Positions 22,764 to 33,754 of a stretch of DNA of 64,000 nucleotides are shown here, one piece after another. The translations under genes and the position numbers were made by a program. Positions within the stretch are counted from its first letter, which is position 1. Every line of letters starts with the position of its first letter. The stretch covers positions 66,045,257 to 66,109,256 of the forward strand of contig NC_134023.1 of assembly GCF_040712315.1 (NCBI RefSeq), written 5' to 3'. The stretch is from Castanea sativa (lineage: Eukaryota > Streptophyta > Magnoliopsida > Fagales > Fagaceae). The notes below the pieces were generated by a model. That model was not told where the DNA came from and ran no database searches. It was given only the letters and a program-made list of their open reading frames with translations.

Positions 22764-24202
22764 GTTTAATGGAGCACAAATATATATATATATTATACAT
22801 AAATTGGTGTAATCATGCAGAGAAGGGCCAAGGTATATGCTCACATGGTGCACTAGACTTTGGTGCAATGGAAAATAAAAATAAAGTTATGCTTAACGAT
22901 CAGTGCTATCTCACACTGCCACTAAAATTTTTCAAAATTATTGTAAAAGTTGTGCTTTTGTACATTTTCTTTTACCAATTCCACATTCCCCAAGAAAACC
23001 CAGATAGTCAAGGTGGAAAAAAAAATTCCTTGCTTTATCATTGTTTTTATTAAATAAAACAAAATGAGTGGGTAAAAAAAAATTAGAATTGATTTTCTAT
23101 TTTTTATATTTGCTTGAATATAATTGATTTGAATTAGTTCATCATGTAGTCAGGTATCGGATCCACTCAGCATTCTTTTATTTTTCTCTGAAATGTATTG
23201 AATTTAAACACTCTGGTCCTCTGGAATCTGTTATACGACAGTCGTTTTAATTAGAAAAAATATGTACGACAAGTCATCTTGGTTAAGCGTTGAAACGATG
23301 CGTGTTAGTCTGTTATCCACATATAATAGCCTCTGTAGGCTCTGTTTTCTCCAGCCATGCTCTGTTTCTCAAAAAGCAAAGATGTGTGTATCTATTCAAA
23401 AAGCAAAAGGACTGGGCTAGACTTTCAAGGCAAAATGTTAGTCCTACATTATTACTCATTTGGATCTGCCTCTGAAAACTCTGTTACTTTCCTATGCATG
23501 TGCGTGATTGTTCTAAGAAAATTGGCTTTAGCTTCATTGATGCAAAAGGGGTTTTCTTTCGGTGTAAAAGGGCTCAACAGTCAACACTACCACATGGTGC
23601 CTCCTCATTTTCCTATGCATGATAACGGTAACATTCCCAGAAAATTCATAAAGTTGTGCATGATATAACGGTAGCTTTCTAAGAAAATTCACAAAGGAAG
23701 ACTAGTAACGATAATTTCTTAGAAAAAAACATAAAGCTGTGCATGATTCATGTAACTTTCTAAGAAAATTCATACATGGAAAACTAGTAACCGTAACCTT
23801 CTTCCCCTTCAAATATTCGGTCCTCCTCGTCTCCTTCTTCACAGCAACATTACCCTCTAGCATTCTTCTCGCTCTTTTAGCCTTCTTTTTTCACTCTCTA
23901 GCATATTGAAGCATTTCAAGCTCTCACTCTTTTAGAAAGCTTTTCTTTCACTCTCTAGCACTGAACCACTTGAAGTCCACCCTCTCTTGCTTCCCTCTTG
24001 CTCTTTAAGTCTTCCTTTCTCTAGCATACTAAAGCACTTCAAGCTCACTCTCTAGCTTTCCTCTCATTTTTCTAGCCTATCTTTCACTCACTAGAAAGTT
24101 TTTCATTCACTCTAGCATTGAAGCACTTGAAGCCCACCCTCTCTCTCCAGCATCCCTTTCACTCTTTTAGCCTTCCTTTGTCTCACTAGTCACTACGAAC
24201 AA

Positions 24203-24232
24203 ATGGCTGAAGCAATCATTTTCACTCTCTAA
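24203..24232 (+). CDS. Upstream ORF 1 of the CNL gene (9 codons)
   Basis: Encodes MAEAIIFTL and stops at TAA 24,230-24,232. The first five residues equal the start of the CNL protein, because the leader unit including the start codon was duplicated. If within the transcript it would act as an upstream ORF that lowers CNL translation; whether it is transcribed depends on the start site. Confidence 0.45.
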   Translation: MAEAIIFTL

Positions 24233-24406
24233 AATACTGAAGCACTTCAAGCTCACTCTCTAGCTTTCCTCTCGTTTTTCTAGCCTATCTTTCACTTACT
24301 AGAAAGTATTTCATTCACTCTAGCATTGAAGCACTTGAAGCCCACCCTCTCCAGCTTCCCTTTCACTCTTTTAGCCTTCCTTTGTCTCACTAGTCACTAC
24401 GAACAA

Positions 24407-24445
24407 ATGGCTGAAGCAATCCTTTTTCACTCTCTAAAATACTGA
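24407..24445 (+). CDS. Upstream ORF 2 of the CNL gene (12 codons)
   Basis: Encodes MAEAILFHSLKY and stops at TGA 24,443-24,445. It shares the start context ACAAATGGCTGAAGCAATC with uORF 1 and nearly with the main start. Same caveat about transcript extent. Confidence 0.45.
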   Translation: MAEAILFHSLKY

Positions 24446-24613
24446 AGCACTTCAAGCTCACTCTCTAGCTTTCCTCTCGTTCTTCTAGCCTTCCTTTCAC
24501 TCAATAGAAAGTTTTTCTTTTACTCTCTAGACTCTAGCACTGAATTACTTGAAGACCGCCCTCTCTTGCTTCCCTCTTGCTCTTTAAGCATTCCTTTCTC
24601 TCACTACGGAAAA

Positions 24614-27600
24614 ATGGCTGAAGCAATCCTCTGCGGAGTTGCACAGACCATAATTGAAAATTTGGGCTCTGCGGCTTTTGAAAATTTTGGACCACTGTGG
24701 AATGTTAAAGATGACATTGAAAGCATCAAGAACACAGTGTCCAGAATACAAGCTGTCCTTCTGGATGCAATGGAGCAGCCGAACCGCAACCATCAAGCCA
24801 GTGACTGGCTTGAAAAGCTCAAGGATGCTTTTTATGATGCAGATGACTTGTTGGGTGAGTATAAGTTCCACGTTGAATTAGCTTTGCAGCAAAAAGGGAC
24901 GAGTGGGAATACTGCAGAAAAGGTACGCAATTTCTTTAGAAGTATCCCACTTGTTTTTAGAAATCGTAAGATGAGTCTTAGAATAATCGAATTGAGGCAA
25001 AATCTAATTGCAATGGCGCAAGATAGAAATAACTTTCATTTTAATGAGGGCCATGTGAAGCCTCAAGTGAGTCTGAACAGGGAGACTATCCCATGGTTAC
25101 CAAATAAAGAAGTTATTGGGAGAGATGATGACAAAAATGCCATCATAAAACTTTTATTGGAGCCTAATAATGATGAGAATGTATCTACCACTGCTATTGT
25201 GGGAATTGGGGGGTTAGGCAAGACCACACTTGCTCAAAATGTATACAATCATGAAAAAGTCAATACACATTTTGAGCTAAAAATATGGGTATGCGTTTCA
25301 AATGTCTTCGAGGTGACAACAATTGCTAAAAAACTAATAAATGGTATTGATAAAGATGATAGCATGGAACTAATGCGAAAGAAACGTCGTAAGTTTAATC
25401 CTGAAGTCCTCATGGGTCAAGTCCATGACATGGATCCATTGAGGGAACTTGTTAACAAAATTTATCAAAAGAAATTTTTACTTGTGTTGGATGATATCTG
25501 GAACGAAAATGATAAAAATTGGAATGACTTTAAAAGCCTTTTAATTGGTGGTGCAAAGGGAAGTAAGATTCTAATAACCACGCGAGTCCTATTGGTTGCA
25601 AAGATTACACGTCCTGTTTCAATATATGATCTTCAAGGTCTTTCTAAAGACTATTCTTGGTTTTTATTTGAGAAAATAGCATTTAGAAATAGGCAAGAGA
25701 CCAACAACGCTAATCTAATAGAAATTGGAAGGGAGATTGTAGACAAATGTCAAGGAGTACCCCTTGCCATAGAGTCCATTGGAAATGCATTATATTTTGA
25801 AAAAAAAGATGGGTGGTTAAAGACGAAGGATAAGGTACAAGAAAATGTAATTGAACAGGGAGGTGGTAATACCCTTTCAATTCTAAAGTTAAGTTATGAT
25901 CATCTTCCATCATATATTAAAGGTTGTTTTGCCTTTTGTTCTTTGTTTCCTAAATCTTACGAGATTCATAGGATGACATTGATTCAACTATGGATGGCAC
26001 ATGGGTTAATCCAATTGCCAAATAATATAGAGCAAGTAGAAGATGTTGCAGATGAGTGCATCAAGAATCTACTTTGCAGGTCATTTTTTTATCAAGAGTA
26101 TCGTTTTGATGAACAAGTGACATACAAGATGCATGATTTATATCATGATCTTGCACTATCAATTGCAAGGGCAGACTGTAGACTTGACTATTTGGATGAA
26201 AGAACTCGTCATGTATCATTTTCTAGTAACTCATCTTTTACTAAAACTTTAAGTTTGGTTAAAGCAAGCAATCAGGTACGTACAATTCTTTTCACACATA
26301 GGAGTTATGAATCTGCTGCCATGGATGAGTCAACACTGAGTACTCTCAATTTCACACATAGGAGTTATGAATCTGCTACCATGGATGAGTCAACATTGAG
26401 TACACTAATTGAGAGTTTCCCAATGTTGCGTGTATTAGATTTACATGCATTGAATATTAAAATAATGCCAAATTCCATAGGGAAGTTAATACATTTGAAG
26501 TACTTAGATCTTTCTTTTAATCCTATTGAAACTCTTCCTGATTCAATTACAACATTGTTGAATTTGCAAACACTAAAACTTCAGTGTTGTCCAAATCTTG
26601 AACAATTGCCTAGGGACATCACAAAATTGGTTAGCCTTAGACACCTTGATGATAGGGGTTGTTATAAGTTGAGATTGCCTCAAGAATTATGGAAAATGAC
26701 TGGTCTTCAGTCATTACCATTATTCATTGCGAGGAATAATGGTGGACTAGGCAAATTGAATGGGCTAAACAACCTCAGAGGAACACTTGAGATCAAAATT
26801 TCAGAACAGTTGGAAGATGCTAACTCAGATGGCGAGGTCAAAAATTTAAGGGAAAAGCAACATCTTGAGGAACTGAAATTAACATGGGCTCACCAAGAAG
26901 CACATGATGAGATGTTATTAGATAGCCTCCAGCCACATCCAAATCTCAAAATTTTGGAAGTGTGTGATTACACTGGTGTGACATTTTCAAGTTGGCTTCC
27001 TTCCATCGAAAATCTTGTTAACATCACTCTAAGGAGATGTGACAGATGCATCCACCTGCCACCATTGTCTAAACTCCCATTTCTAGAAGTATTATGGCTT
27101 GACGGAATGAAAGATTTGGAATGCATTTCAGATCATGATATAAGTGAAGAAGTTTCTACTTTACCCTTCTTTCCATCGTTAAAGTCTCTTTCGATTGGCG
27201 AATGCCCTAACTTAAAGGGATGGTGGAGGAGCCCATCAATGACAGATCATCAACAACACCAGCATAGCCGGTCACAGCCTTCATTTCCTTGTCTTTCTTA
27301 TATTTCTATTTATGATTGTCCTAATCTGACTTCCATGCCCTTGTTTCCTTATCTCGGAGAAGACCTATATCTAAGTAACGTTAGCTCAAAGCTTTTTCAA
27401 GAGACAATACTTCCCTCTTCCTCCTCTTCTTCGTCCTCTCATCTCTCCAAATTAAAATCTATGTTTATACAAAATCTGCCAGATGTTGTGTCTCTGCCAG
27501 ATGGGTGGGTATCAAATCTAATTTCTCTCGAGCGATTATCCATTTACTCTTGGAAGGAGTTAAATCTAGGAAGTGACGTGGACGGAATGGAATGGCGACA

Positions 27601-27976
27601 TCTCAATCGCCTCATTCATCTGCACTTCTCCGGCCTTCCAAAACTGAATTCCTTACCTGTAGGTCTTCAACACGTTACAACCCTGGAAAGGCTCTATATT
27701 GTAAATTGTGAGAATCTGAAAACATTGCCTCGGTGGATTGGGAATCTTATCTCACTTAAATGGTTTATAATTGAGAACTGTCTCAATCTGAAATCACTGC
27801 CTGATGAGATGCGCGATCTGTCGTCTTTACAAACACTGTGGATTGTCGATTGTCCCGAGTTACAGAGAAGATGCGAAAAGGAAACCGGTCAGGATTGGTA
27901 CAAGATCGCCCATGTCACTGACGGTACGCATTCTATATACCCATTTTTTTGTATTGAATTTTTGTTTGCTGGCTGA
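24614..27976 (+). CDS. CC-NB-LRR (CNL) disease resistance protein, RGA-like
   Basis: Intracellular immune receptor of 1,120 residues in one exon. ATG at 24,614 was chosen because the frame further upstream has no ATG and residues MAEAILCGVAQTIIENLG match the usual Rx-type coiled-coil start. Coiled coil 1-130 with DADDLL in the EDVID position; NB-ARC with P-loop GIGGLGKTT (about 197-205), WVCVS, kinase-2 LLVLDDIW (about 289-296; the final W marks the non-TIR class), RNBS-B SKILITTR, GVPLAI (about 382), CFAFCSLFPKSYEI (about 437) and MHD (about 505). Leucine-rich repeats fill about 590-1,090. All nucleotide-binding motifs are intact. A 60-bp in-frame tandem duplication (26,291-26,350 and 26,351-26,410) repeats 20 residues before the LRRs. 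An alternative last exon is possible. Confidence 0.95.
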   Translation: MAEAILCGVAQTIIENLGSAAFENFGPLWNVKDDIESIKNTVSRIQAVLLDAMEQPNRNHQASDWLEKLKDAFYDADDLLGEYKFHVELALQQKGTSGNTAEKVRNFFRSIPLVFRNRKMSLRIIELRQNLIAMAQDRNNFHFNEGHVKPQVSLNRETIPWLPNKEVIGRDDDKNAIIKLLLEPNNDENVSTTAIVGIGGLGKTTLAQNVYNHEKVNTHFELKIWVCVSNVFEVTTIAKKLINGIDKDDSMELMRKKRRKFNPEVLMGQVHDMDPLRELVNKIYQKKFLLVLDDIWNENDKNWNDFKSLLIGGAKGSKILITTRVLLVAKITRPVSIYDLQGLSKDYSWFLFEKIAFRNRQETNNANLIEIGREIVDKCQGVPLAIESIGNALYFEKKDGWLKTKDKVQENVIEQGGGNTLSILKLSYDHLPSYIKGCFAFCSLFPKSYEIHRMTLIQLWMAHGLIQLPNNIEQVEDVADECIKNLLCRSFFYQEYRFDEQVTYKMHDLYHDLALSIARADCRLDYLDERTRHVSFSSNSSFTKTLSLVKASNQVRTILFTHRSYESAAMDESTLSTLNFTHRSYESATMDESTLSTLIESFPMLRVLDLHALNIKIMPNSIGKLIHLKYLDLSFNPIETLPDSITTLLNLQTLKLQCCPNLEQLPRDITKLVSLRHLDDRGCYKLRLPQELWKMTGLQSLPLFIARNNGGLGKLNGLNNLRGTLEIKISEQLEDANSDGEVKNLREKQHLEELKLTWAHQEAHDEMLLDSLQPHPNLKILEVCDYTGVTFSSWLPSIENLVNITLRRCDRCIHLPPLSKLPFLEVLWLDGMKDLECISDHDISEEVSTLPFFPSLKSLSIGECPNLKGWWRSPSMTDHQQHQHSRSQPSFPCLSYISIYDCPNLTSMPLFPYLGEDLYLSNVSSKLFQETILPSSSSSSSSHLSKLKSMFIQNLPDVVSLPDGWVSNLISLERLSIYSWKELNLGSDVDGMEWRHLNRLIHLHFSGLPKLNSLPVGLQHVTTLERLYIVNCENLKTLPRWIGNLISLKWFIIENCLNLKSLPDEMRDLSSLQTLWIVDCPELQRRCEKETGQDWYKIAHVTDGTHSIYPFFCIEFLFAG

Positions 27977-28537
27977 GAAAACAGTTGAAAATGAAAGAAA
28001 GTGAACTTTTTAGAATTCTATTCTCTATCATTTATTGATTTCAATACAATTTTTTGAAAAAAAGAATGAATTTTTTCTTTTGGATTTCAAAAATATAGGA
28101 ACCAGTGTATATAATTGAATGGGGCTCACTTTAGCAAAGCTTTTGGTTTTCTAAAGTTTTCTAATAATAACAAAAATTTCTGAGATGTACAGAATCTTGG
28201 TCAATTTGATTGATTTCAAAGCAACCAAACTGTTGAATTGTTTTGAAGTTCTACTACTATTAGTGTTATTTAATTTGATGGCTTGTGTTCTGTTCACAGT
28301 TATGTTACATACACGTCCACCACTACCATAGATTGTAGGATTTTGGATGGAGTACGAAAGGTACTTGGTTACACTTTCTATAATCAAAGGTTAATGAATA
28401 TTTTGAATAAAATTTCATTCAATATATTTGATTCATTATTCTAAATGATTTTTACAGATGCTGATGGATGTGCTGTTTTGAAGTCTTTACATGAAGAATA
28501 CCTTGCTCAAGTCCTTAATTCTTCCAATGAACTTTGA
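27924..28537 (+). other. Possible terminal intron and alternative last exon of the CNL gene
   Basis: A donor at 27,924 (GACG|GTACGC) and an acceptor at 28,456-28,457 (TTTTTACAG|ATG) would join in frame to an exon ending in TGA at 28,535-28,537. This replaces the last 17 residues by 26 others, ending in LHEEYLAQVLNSSNEL. Retained-intron translation gives the shorter end. Further GT-AG pairs downstream (acceptors near 28,638 and 29,014) could be 3' UTR introns. Confidence 0.4.
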
Positions 28538-28639
28538 ATAGCTGGAAGTGGGTTATTCAAATGCTAATTCCTTTCCTCTTCTTCTTTGTTCTTCTTGTGT
28601 TATGGTGATTTCTCACTTGGTTTGATCCTAAATGCAGAT

Positions 28640-29300
28640 CAAATTGGAAGCACAAAACAAACCAGGGGTAAATATCTGAGCCTATTTGAAACCTTTTATA
28701 AAGAACATTTTGTCTCTATCATGATCTTATTTTCTACCATATTTTAATGGGCTAGTGCTTAACATCAACTTTTTTCATGCCGTTAGATCCATACAAAATT
28801 TTAGTGGAATCTCTTTGTACATTTTGTGTTATATTCCCATTGCTTACCGTTAGAAACTTAAGAAAAATATCCTTTTTGGCCATTTTCTCTCGCTTGAATA
28901 ACCAGTTCGTGGTAGTCTTTCACAATTCCCTGCCACTGTTAAACTTTGACTAGCCTGAGGATGCAACATGCATCATCATTGGGATTGTATGCTGATATCT
29001 TGTGTTATTTGCAGGGAGCATTTGGAGTGCTGTAGGGATCATCTCTTTTATGATTACTCTTTTACAAGAAGATTAAAGCAGCAAGTGTTGAAAGAGTACG
29101 TGGTTAATCTGCAGCTTGTCGTTTGAAATTCTTCTCCATTTGTTCAGATGCTAAGGCCCACTTGGTGTTCTTGTTATTGTTGAAATCGACTTTAGTGTGA
29201 TGTAGATTTGCTGTAATCTAATAATTGTGTTCTTCTTGTTTTGGTAGTCTTTAGCTTTTGTTTGAGAAAATTGTTGTAAACTCTTTATTCAATAGTGGAA
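28640..29300. repeat. Downstream duplicated block, copy 1
   Basis: Aligns with 34,560-35,290 over about 700 bp with indels (shared ATTTTCTACCATA, TTTTAGTGGAATCTC, CACAATTCCCTGCCA, AAACTCTTTATTCAATAG). Likely 3' region of the CNL gene. Confidence 0.75.
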
Positions 29301-30880
29301 GATTTTTTACTGGACTAGGTCCTGTGGTTTTTCCCTTTTCATTGAAGGGTTTCCACGTAAAAATTTGGTGTTTTGATTGTGGTTTGTTGCTGGATATTTC
29401 TGCTTTGTGTAGATTATTGTTCTTGCCTAATTTTTTTGAAGTTCCTAACTTAGCTTGGTAGCTTGTCTTTTTGCAGTAGGGGCTGGCCGTTTTTTCTGCT
29501 GAAATGTAGTGTTCAGTCTTTTGAACTTCATGTAATAATTTTTGTGTTAATAAAATTTCCTCATTCATCCAAAAACAGAGGACAAGAAGTAGTATCCAAA
29601 TTGCCTGAGCACTAAGTCAGCTGCAAAAGCTTTATGATGTATTATATCATGAATCTCAAAAGCTGATTACGAATCCAGAGGCTTATTTTTTTCTACGCTA
29701 GAAAATTATTAGACAAGTTGAAATGCATTACACAAATTTGGCTAAACAAGCTCTGGCATTGAGTTCAGAAGAAGCACTAAAAATGCCATTGTAGATTTAA
29801 CTGGATTAAGAATTGACTTGCACCAAACATTAGGATTTGCTAGCTGCTTAGCACCATATATACTTTATGAAAGGGGAGTAGAAGGTGATATACCATCTGG
29901 TTCTACTAAGCTGGTAAAGCATTTTCTCAAACATGAAAAAAAGACTTTCAATAGGCGATGATGATTATATTTGATTGGTGTAAACCGCATAAGAACATTA
30001 GCTTAGATTTTCAGGAAAGTTTTTTGTACTTAATTTTTATGCCAAAATTGGTTAATTAAGAATTAATTCCACATTCTGAAAAATTACCATATTGAACAAG
30101 TTTAGAACTAGACAGCATTCACGGCTAACCACTTTTGTGGTTTCTCAAAGGAAACCCCATTAGTCAAGAACCTTATAGTTCAGTGCCATTACTTGTTAGA
30201 TTATCAAAAAGATGTGCAGCTTAAGGGCCTCATTTCAAAGCCCATGTGCAGAAGTGATTGTCATCTTTTTATGTTTTACGTGATTTACATCCATAACAAA
30301 TTTTTGTGGTGTATAATGTTTTCTTAGTGATGCAAGAGCAATAGTAATTGATGTTGTTTACAACGCTGCAAATGAAAATTTATTAAATAAGCTTCATGCT
30401 ACCTAAGAAACAGGTTAATTACCATTCTAGCTTCTTCTTTTGTATTATACTACAGCCTTGTTGCTGGGTAATAGTGCTCCTTGTCATGTAATAACCTGTC
30501 AATTTGAAGAATTCCTATCACCTTGAGTTTGATATGTGCTATCTCGTTACTATAAATGTATATATATTTCGTTTCAAGTAAATGTAGCCAACAGTTTGAC
30601 CAATTATTCATTTATTTCTCCAATGCATCAAGTTGCATCTTATTGCCTCTATTGCCCATGACTTGGAATGTAGAATATGTCTTAATTAATATATATATAT
30701 ATATATATAAGCCCGTCTGTGGAACTATTTACTGTAATTACTTGACTTAATTCTAAGTAAGAAGCATATTCATTTAACTACCATATATGAAGGGTTTTTT
30801 TTTTTTTTTTAGTTCTTGTGAATGAAATCAGATATTAATCAGATGACCATTGCACTTATTCCCTTTGTTGCTCTCTTTGC
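29301..30880. other. Intergenic DNA downstream of the CNL gene
   Basis: 29,740-30,370 aligns with 14,620-15,240 (block 1). Contains an (AT)10 microsatellite near 30,690. No gene seen. Confidence 0.6.
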
Positions 30881-30882
30881 AG

Positions 30883-33753
30883 GTTTGATGGAGATGGGTG
30901 CGTGATTTTCTGTTCCCTTATTCCAAAGAGTATTTCTTTTAAGTTTTCTTGAAGAAAGAGTTCAAAGATATAACTTCAGTACCGCTTTTCCCACTCTAGA
31001 ATACCATTAATGTTTCTCTGCTTTGTGTGTTTAATTTATGGTTGCTTTGTAGTGGCTACTCAACACCCAATTCTCTGCATTATAAAAGTATTTGTGTCAT
31101 AGACTCTAAAGGAAAAAGCTCCATATAACAAAGAAAAAAATGCCAATTGGCTGCTCTATGTTATTTTCCTTAGTCATCATATATGGTGGCTATATGTGAA
31201 GAAAACCCTTGTAGTTCAGTCTTTAGTTGGCCAAGATCATTTGGATTTTATATGGTGCCTAGTTCTGAGAAATTCACTGAAAATACCATGATTGTTCTGA
31301 CACAACTGCAGTTTGGCAGTGGAGCCAAATGAATATTTTTTTAGTAACTGAAATTACATAATTGAAGTCCTCTAAGAGGTATAATGATACATTTGTTCTT
31401 TTCCCCCCTTCCACACTTACTTGAGGTTCCTTCCATTTGATTCATATACTATCTTGACATTAAATGCTGAAGTTTTACTAGTTTAACTACATTGAATTGC
31501 CAAATCGAGCCTGCCAATGAGCTCTAGCTCAAATGGCACCTCCTCCCCTTGTAAGAGAAAGGTGGAAGGTTAGGTCGTGGTTTCAAGACCCACTGGGTGT
31601 GTGTGTGACTTATCAATCAAAAAACAAACTAGAATAACCAAATCAAGCTTCTTAAGAATGAAAATTTTCCCTATGATATTTCTCTGTGGGGCATGTGCCG
31701 AGCCAGAATATCTTATTGAATGCAACTGCCGTGCTAACTAGTGAGTTACAAGTTGCCATGCTAACTATTTAATGCAACTACATTGTCCTATTGTTTATGA
31801 GTTGTGGTCTATGGTGTTTACCTTGTTTGGTATCTACTAGGAGATGCCAAAAACTGTGGTTGAGCTCCTTGCATGTTGGCAAGGAAATTTTGGTCATCAT
31901 CTTAATGGCGTTATTTGGATGGTTGTCCCTCATTATTTGATGTGGTGCATATGGCAGGAGAGAAACAACTGGTGTTTTGAAGATTCTGAAAGGACTATAG
32001 CTGATTTAAAACTTTTCTTCTTTAAAACTCTATCAAATTGGATGTCCATCATAGGAAGTCATTCTATTTTCTCGGTGTATGATTTGATGGATGCTTGTTA
32101 TTTATGAATTTGATTATTTTGGTCACTTGTTGTATACTTCCTGTATACTTGGGTGACTCATTATTATGTCTTTGAATAAAATTTTCTTTACTTATAAAAA
32201 AAAAAAAAGAAAAAAAAACTAGTGAGTTACAAGTGTTTATGATTTCTAATAATACCTGATCTTAAGAGTGAAAAATAATCATGATGTAAGCAAAACAACT
32301 TTGAACATGCTGGTGAAATGTTCAATCATCAGGATTCAAAAGAAGATATTTAGCTTGTTCTTCTTCTTTACGATCCCTTGGCAAGCTTAGGTCTCACTCT
32401 ATTAGTGAAGGGGGAAAGGAAACTTGATTGTAATTTACCCATGTCATTTGCTATTTTCAAGGTGTTTGTTAAACTATTTAGTCTTGTATTTTGGTTGGTT
32501 TTGGTGAGTCGTGTGTCTGTTTGTTCAGTAGACAGCAGTTGATTGTTTATAACCATCCTTGCTAGTTTACTGCTCTTGGATATATTGAAATTGGTCATGT
32601 TCCAATGTGTTTTGTATTCTTTCCACTTTTTCTTTAATTTTAGAGGTTCATGAATGTTAGTTTATCCAATACTAGACTGTTAAAGCAAGAAGGGATTTGG
32701 TGATATCTTTAACTTTTTCAGCATGATTCATGGTTTGCACATCAAAGATGGGAAAGCAACCTATGACTCCTGCTATGTAAGGACATCTCGCATCAAACAA
32801 GAAGAGTATTTTGGAGGTGCTAAATTTATGAAGGTATACCAGTAAGCTGTGGGCTTCTTTTTTCTTATTTTTATTTCTGGTATGTTCATTTGCATGGTTA
32901 ACCTCAGTAGGATATGCCCCCTTTTTTAGTTACATGTTTTGCCTCTGCATAATTAAAATCTTGAATAGAAAATCATCAGTTGTATATGTTTGATTTGTTG
33001 GTCCTGTTGTATACATATTTTTCCTTTTTAAATGTCATTACAGATTGGAGATCTTAAGGGCTGTTTGGATTATTCATGGTGAACATGCAATTACTAAGAG
33101 CAAAATTGAAAGTATTAGATGTCTCATATGGATATGGAACAGGTTAGTTAATCTAGTATGCAAAGTTTGCTCAGAGGAAAATAAATCTGCTGAAATTGTG
33201 CACAGAATTTTTAGTAGAGTGCAAACACATTATCCCATATATAATTTTGCTTAATTTTCTAGTTGCTCAGGTTCTTCTTTGTTGGGTAGTAGTGTGTGTA
33301 TAGTTCTTCCATCCATCAAGTCCCCATGTATTAGGATGCAGGTACAGGGCTAGGTTTCAAAGAATGAAGTGTCCAAATGCATACTTCTTTTAGACCTTGC
33401 CTGGCAAATATGTTTACCTAACATTATGTGTTGCTCAACTCTTTTTCGTTTTCTTTTTTTTATTTGCTGAATATTGTGCTGCACACTTGCACATATTTAC
33501 TTCCTTTATTTCAATTATCAACCCTCCTGCAATACCCCAAAAAAAAAAATTATTATTTTTGGTGGGTAAGATTTAGCGACCATGGTAATGGAAGAAGTCC
33601 TTTTAACATACAGAACCTCCCATGCAGGCGAGATGTTTACATTTGGCTATTCACAGACACCACCATATATCACCTACAGAGTAATTTCCAAGGATGGTTT
33701 CATGTATGACCCAGTACCAATAACAATATCAAACCCCATCATGATGCATGACT
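30883..33753 (+). pseudogene. CCD1: CCD1-like carotenoid cleavage dioxygenase pseudogene (four exon pieces)
   Basis: Pieces with intact splice borders and correct order: micro-exon 30,883-30,897 (FDGDG), 32,722-32,833 ([13 protein letters not shown]...[11 protein letters not shown]), 33,044-33,142 (IGDLKG, then LFMVNMQLLRAKLK after a one-base deletion near 33,058) and 33,628-33,753 ([23 protein letters not shown]). CCD1 enzymes cut carotenoids to volatile apocarotenoids; the residues kept are in the middle of that protein. The N-terminal half, the exon between the last two pieces and the C-terminus are missing, and a LINE tail sits in the first intron, so no enzyme can be made. CCD1 is preferred over NCED because of the IKDGKAT and EEYFGGAKF wording. 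Family recognised from memory. Confidence 0.8.
31754..32216 (+). mobile_element. 5'-truncated LINE (non-LTR retrotransposon) tail
   Basis: An 87-codon frame (31,844-32,107) matches the extreme C-terminus of plant LINE polyproteins (PHYLMWCIWQERN, FEDSERTIADLK), followed by a short 3' UTR and an A-rich tail. An exact 18-bp target duplication AACTAGTGAGTTACAAGT flanks it (31,736-31,753 and 32,217-32,234), so both ends are fixed. Sits in the first intron of the CCD1-like pseudogene. Confidence 0.9.
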
Positions 33754-33754
33754 A

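Larger units (their letters stand above)
20945..23800. repeat. Upstream tandem unit 3 of the resistance locus, interrupted by an hAT element
   Basis: Blocks X (20,945-21,330), Y (21,360-21,660), then the hAT insertion, then Z (22,790-23,060), V (23,460-23,580) and W (23,600-23,800). This unit directly precedes the leader of the CNL gene, so units 1 and 2 look like decayed copies of the upstream region of former CNL neighbours. Confidence 0.65.
23890..24613 (+). repeat. Tandemly repeated CT-rich leader/promoter of the CNL gene
   Basis: Three to four copies of a roughly 205-bp unit rich in CTCTCTAGC and TTCACTC. The last three end in the start codon context: ATG at 24,203, 24,407 and 24,614 (spacings 204 and 207). 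An earlier copy near 23,890-24,030 lacks the ATG. CT-rich repeats are typical of plant core promoters and 5' UTRs. Confidence 0.85.

Noticed and set aside
24566..24613. Sixteen extra codons upstream of the CNL start
   Set aside because: No ATG in this stretch; the frame is only open. ATG at 24,614 fits the family start.
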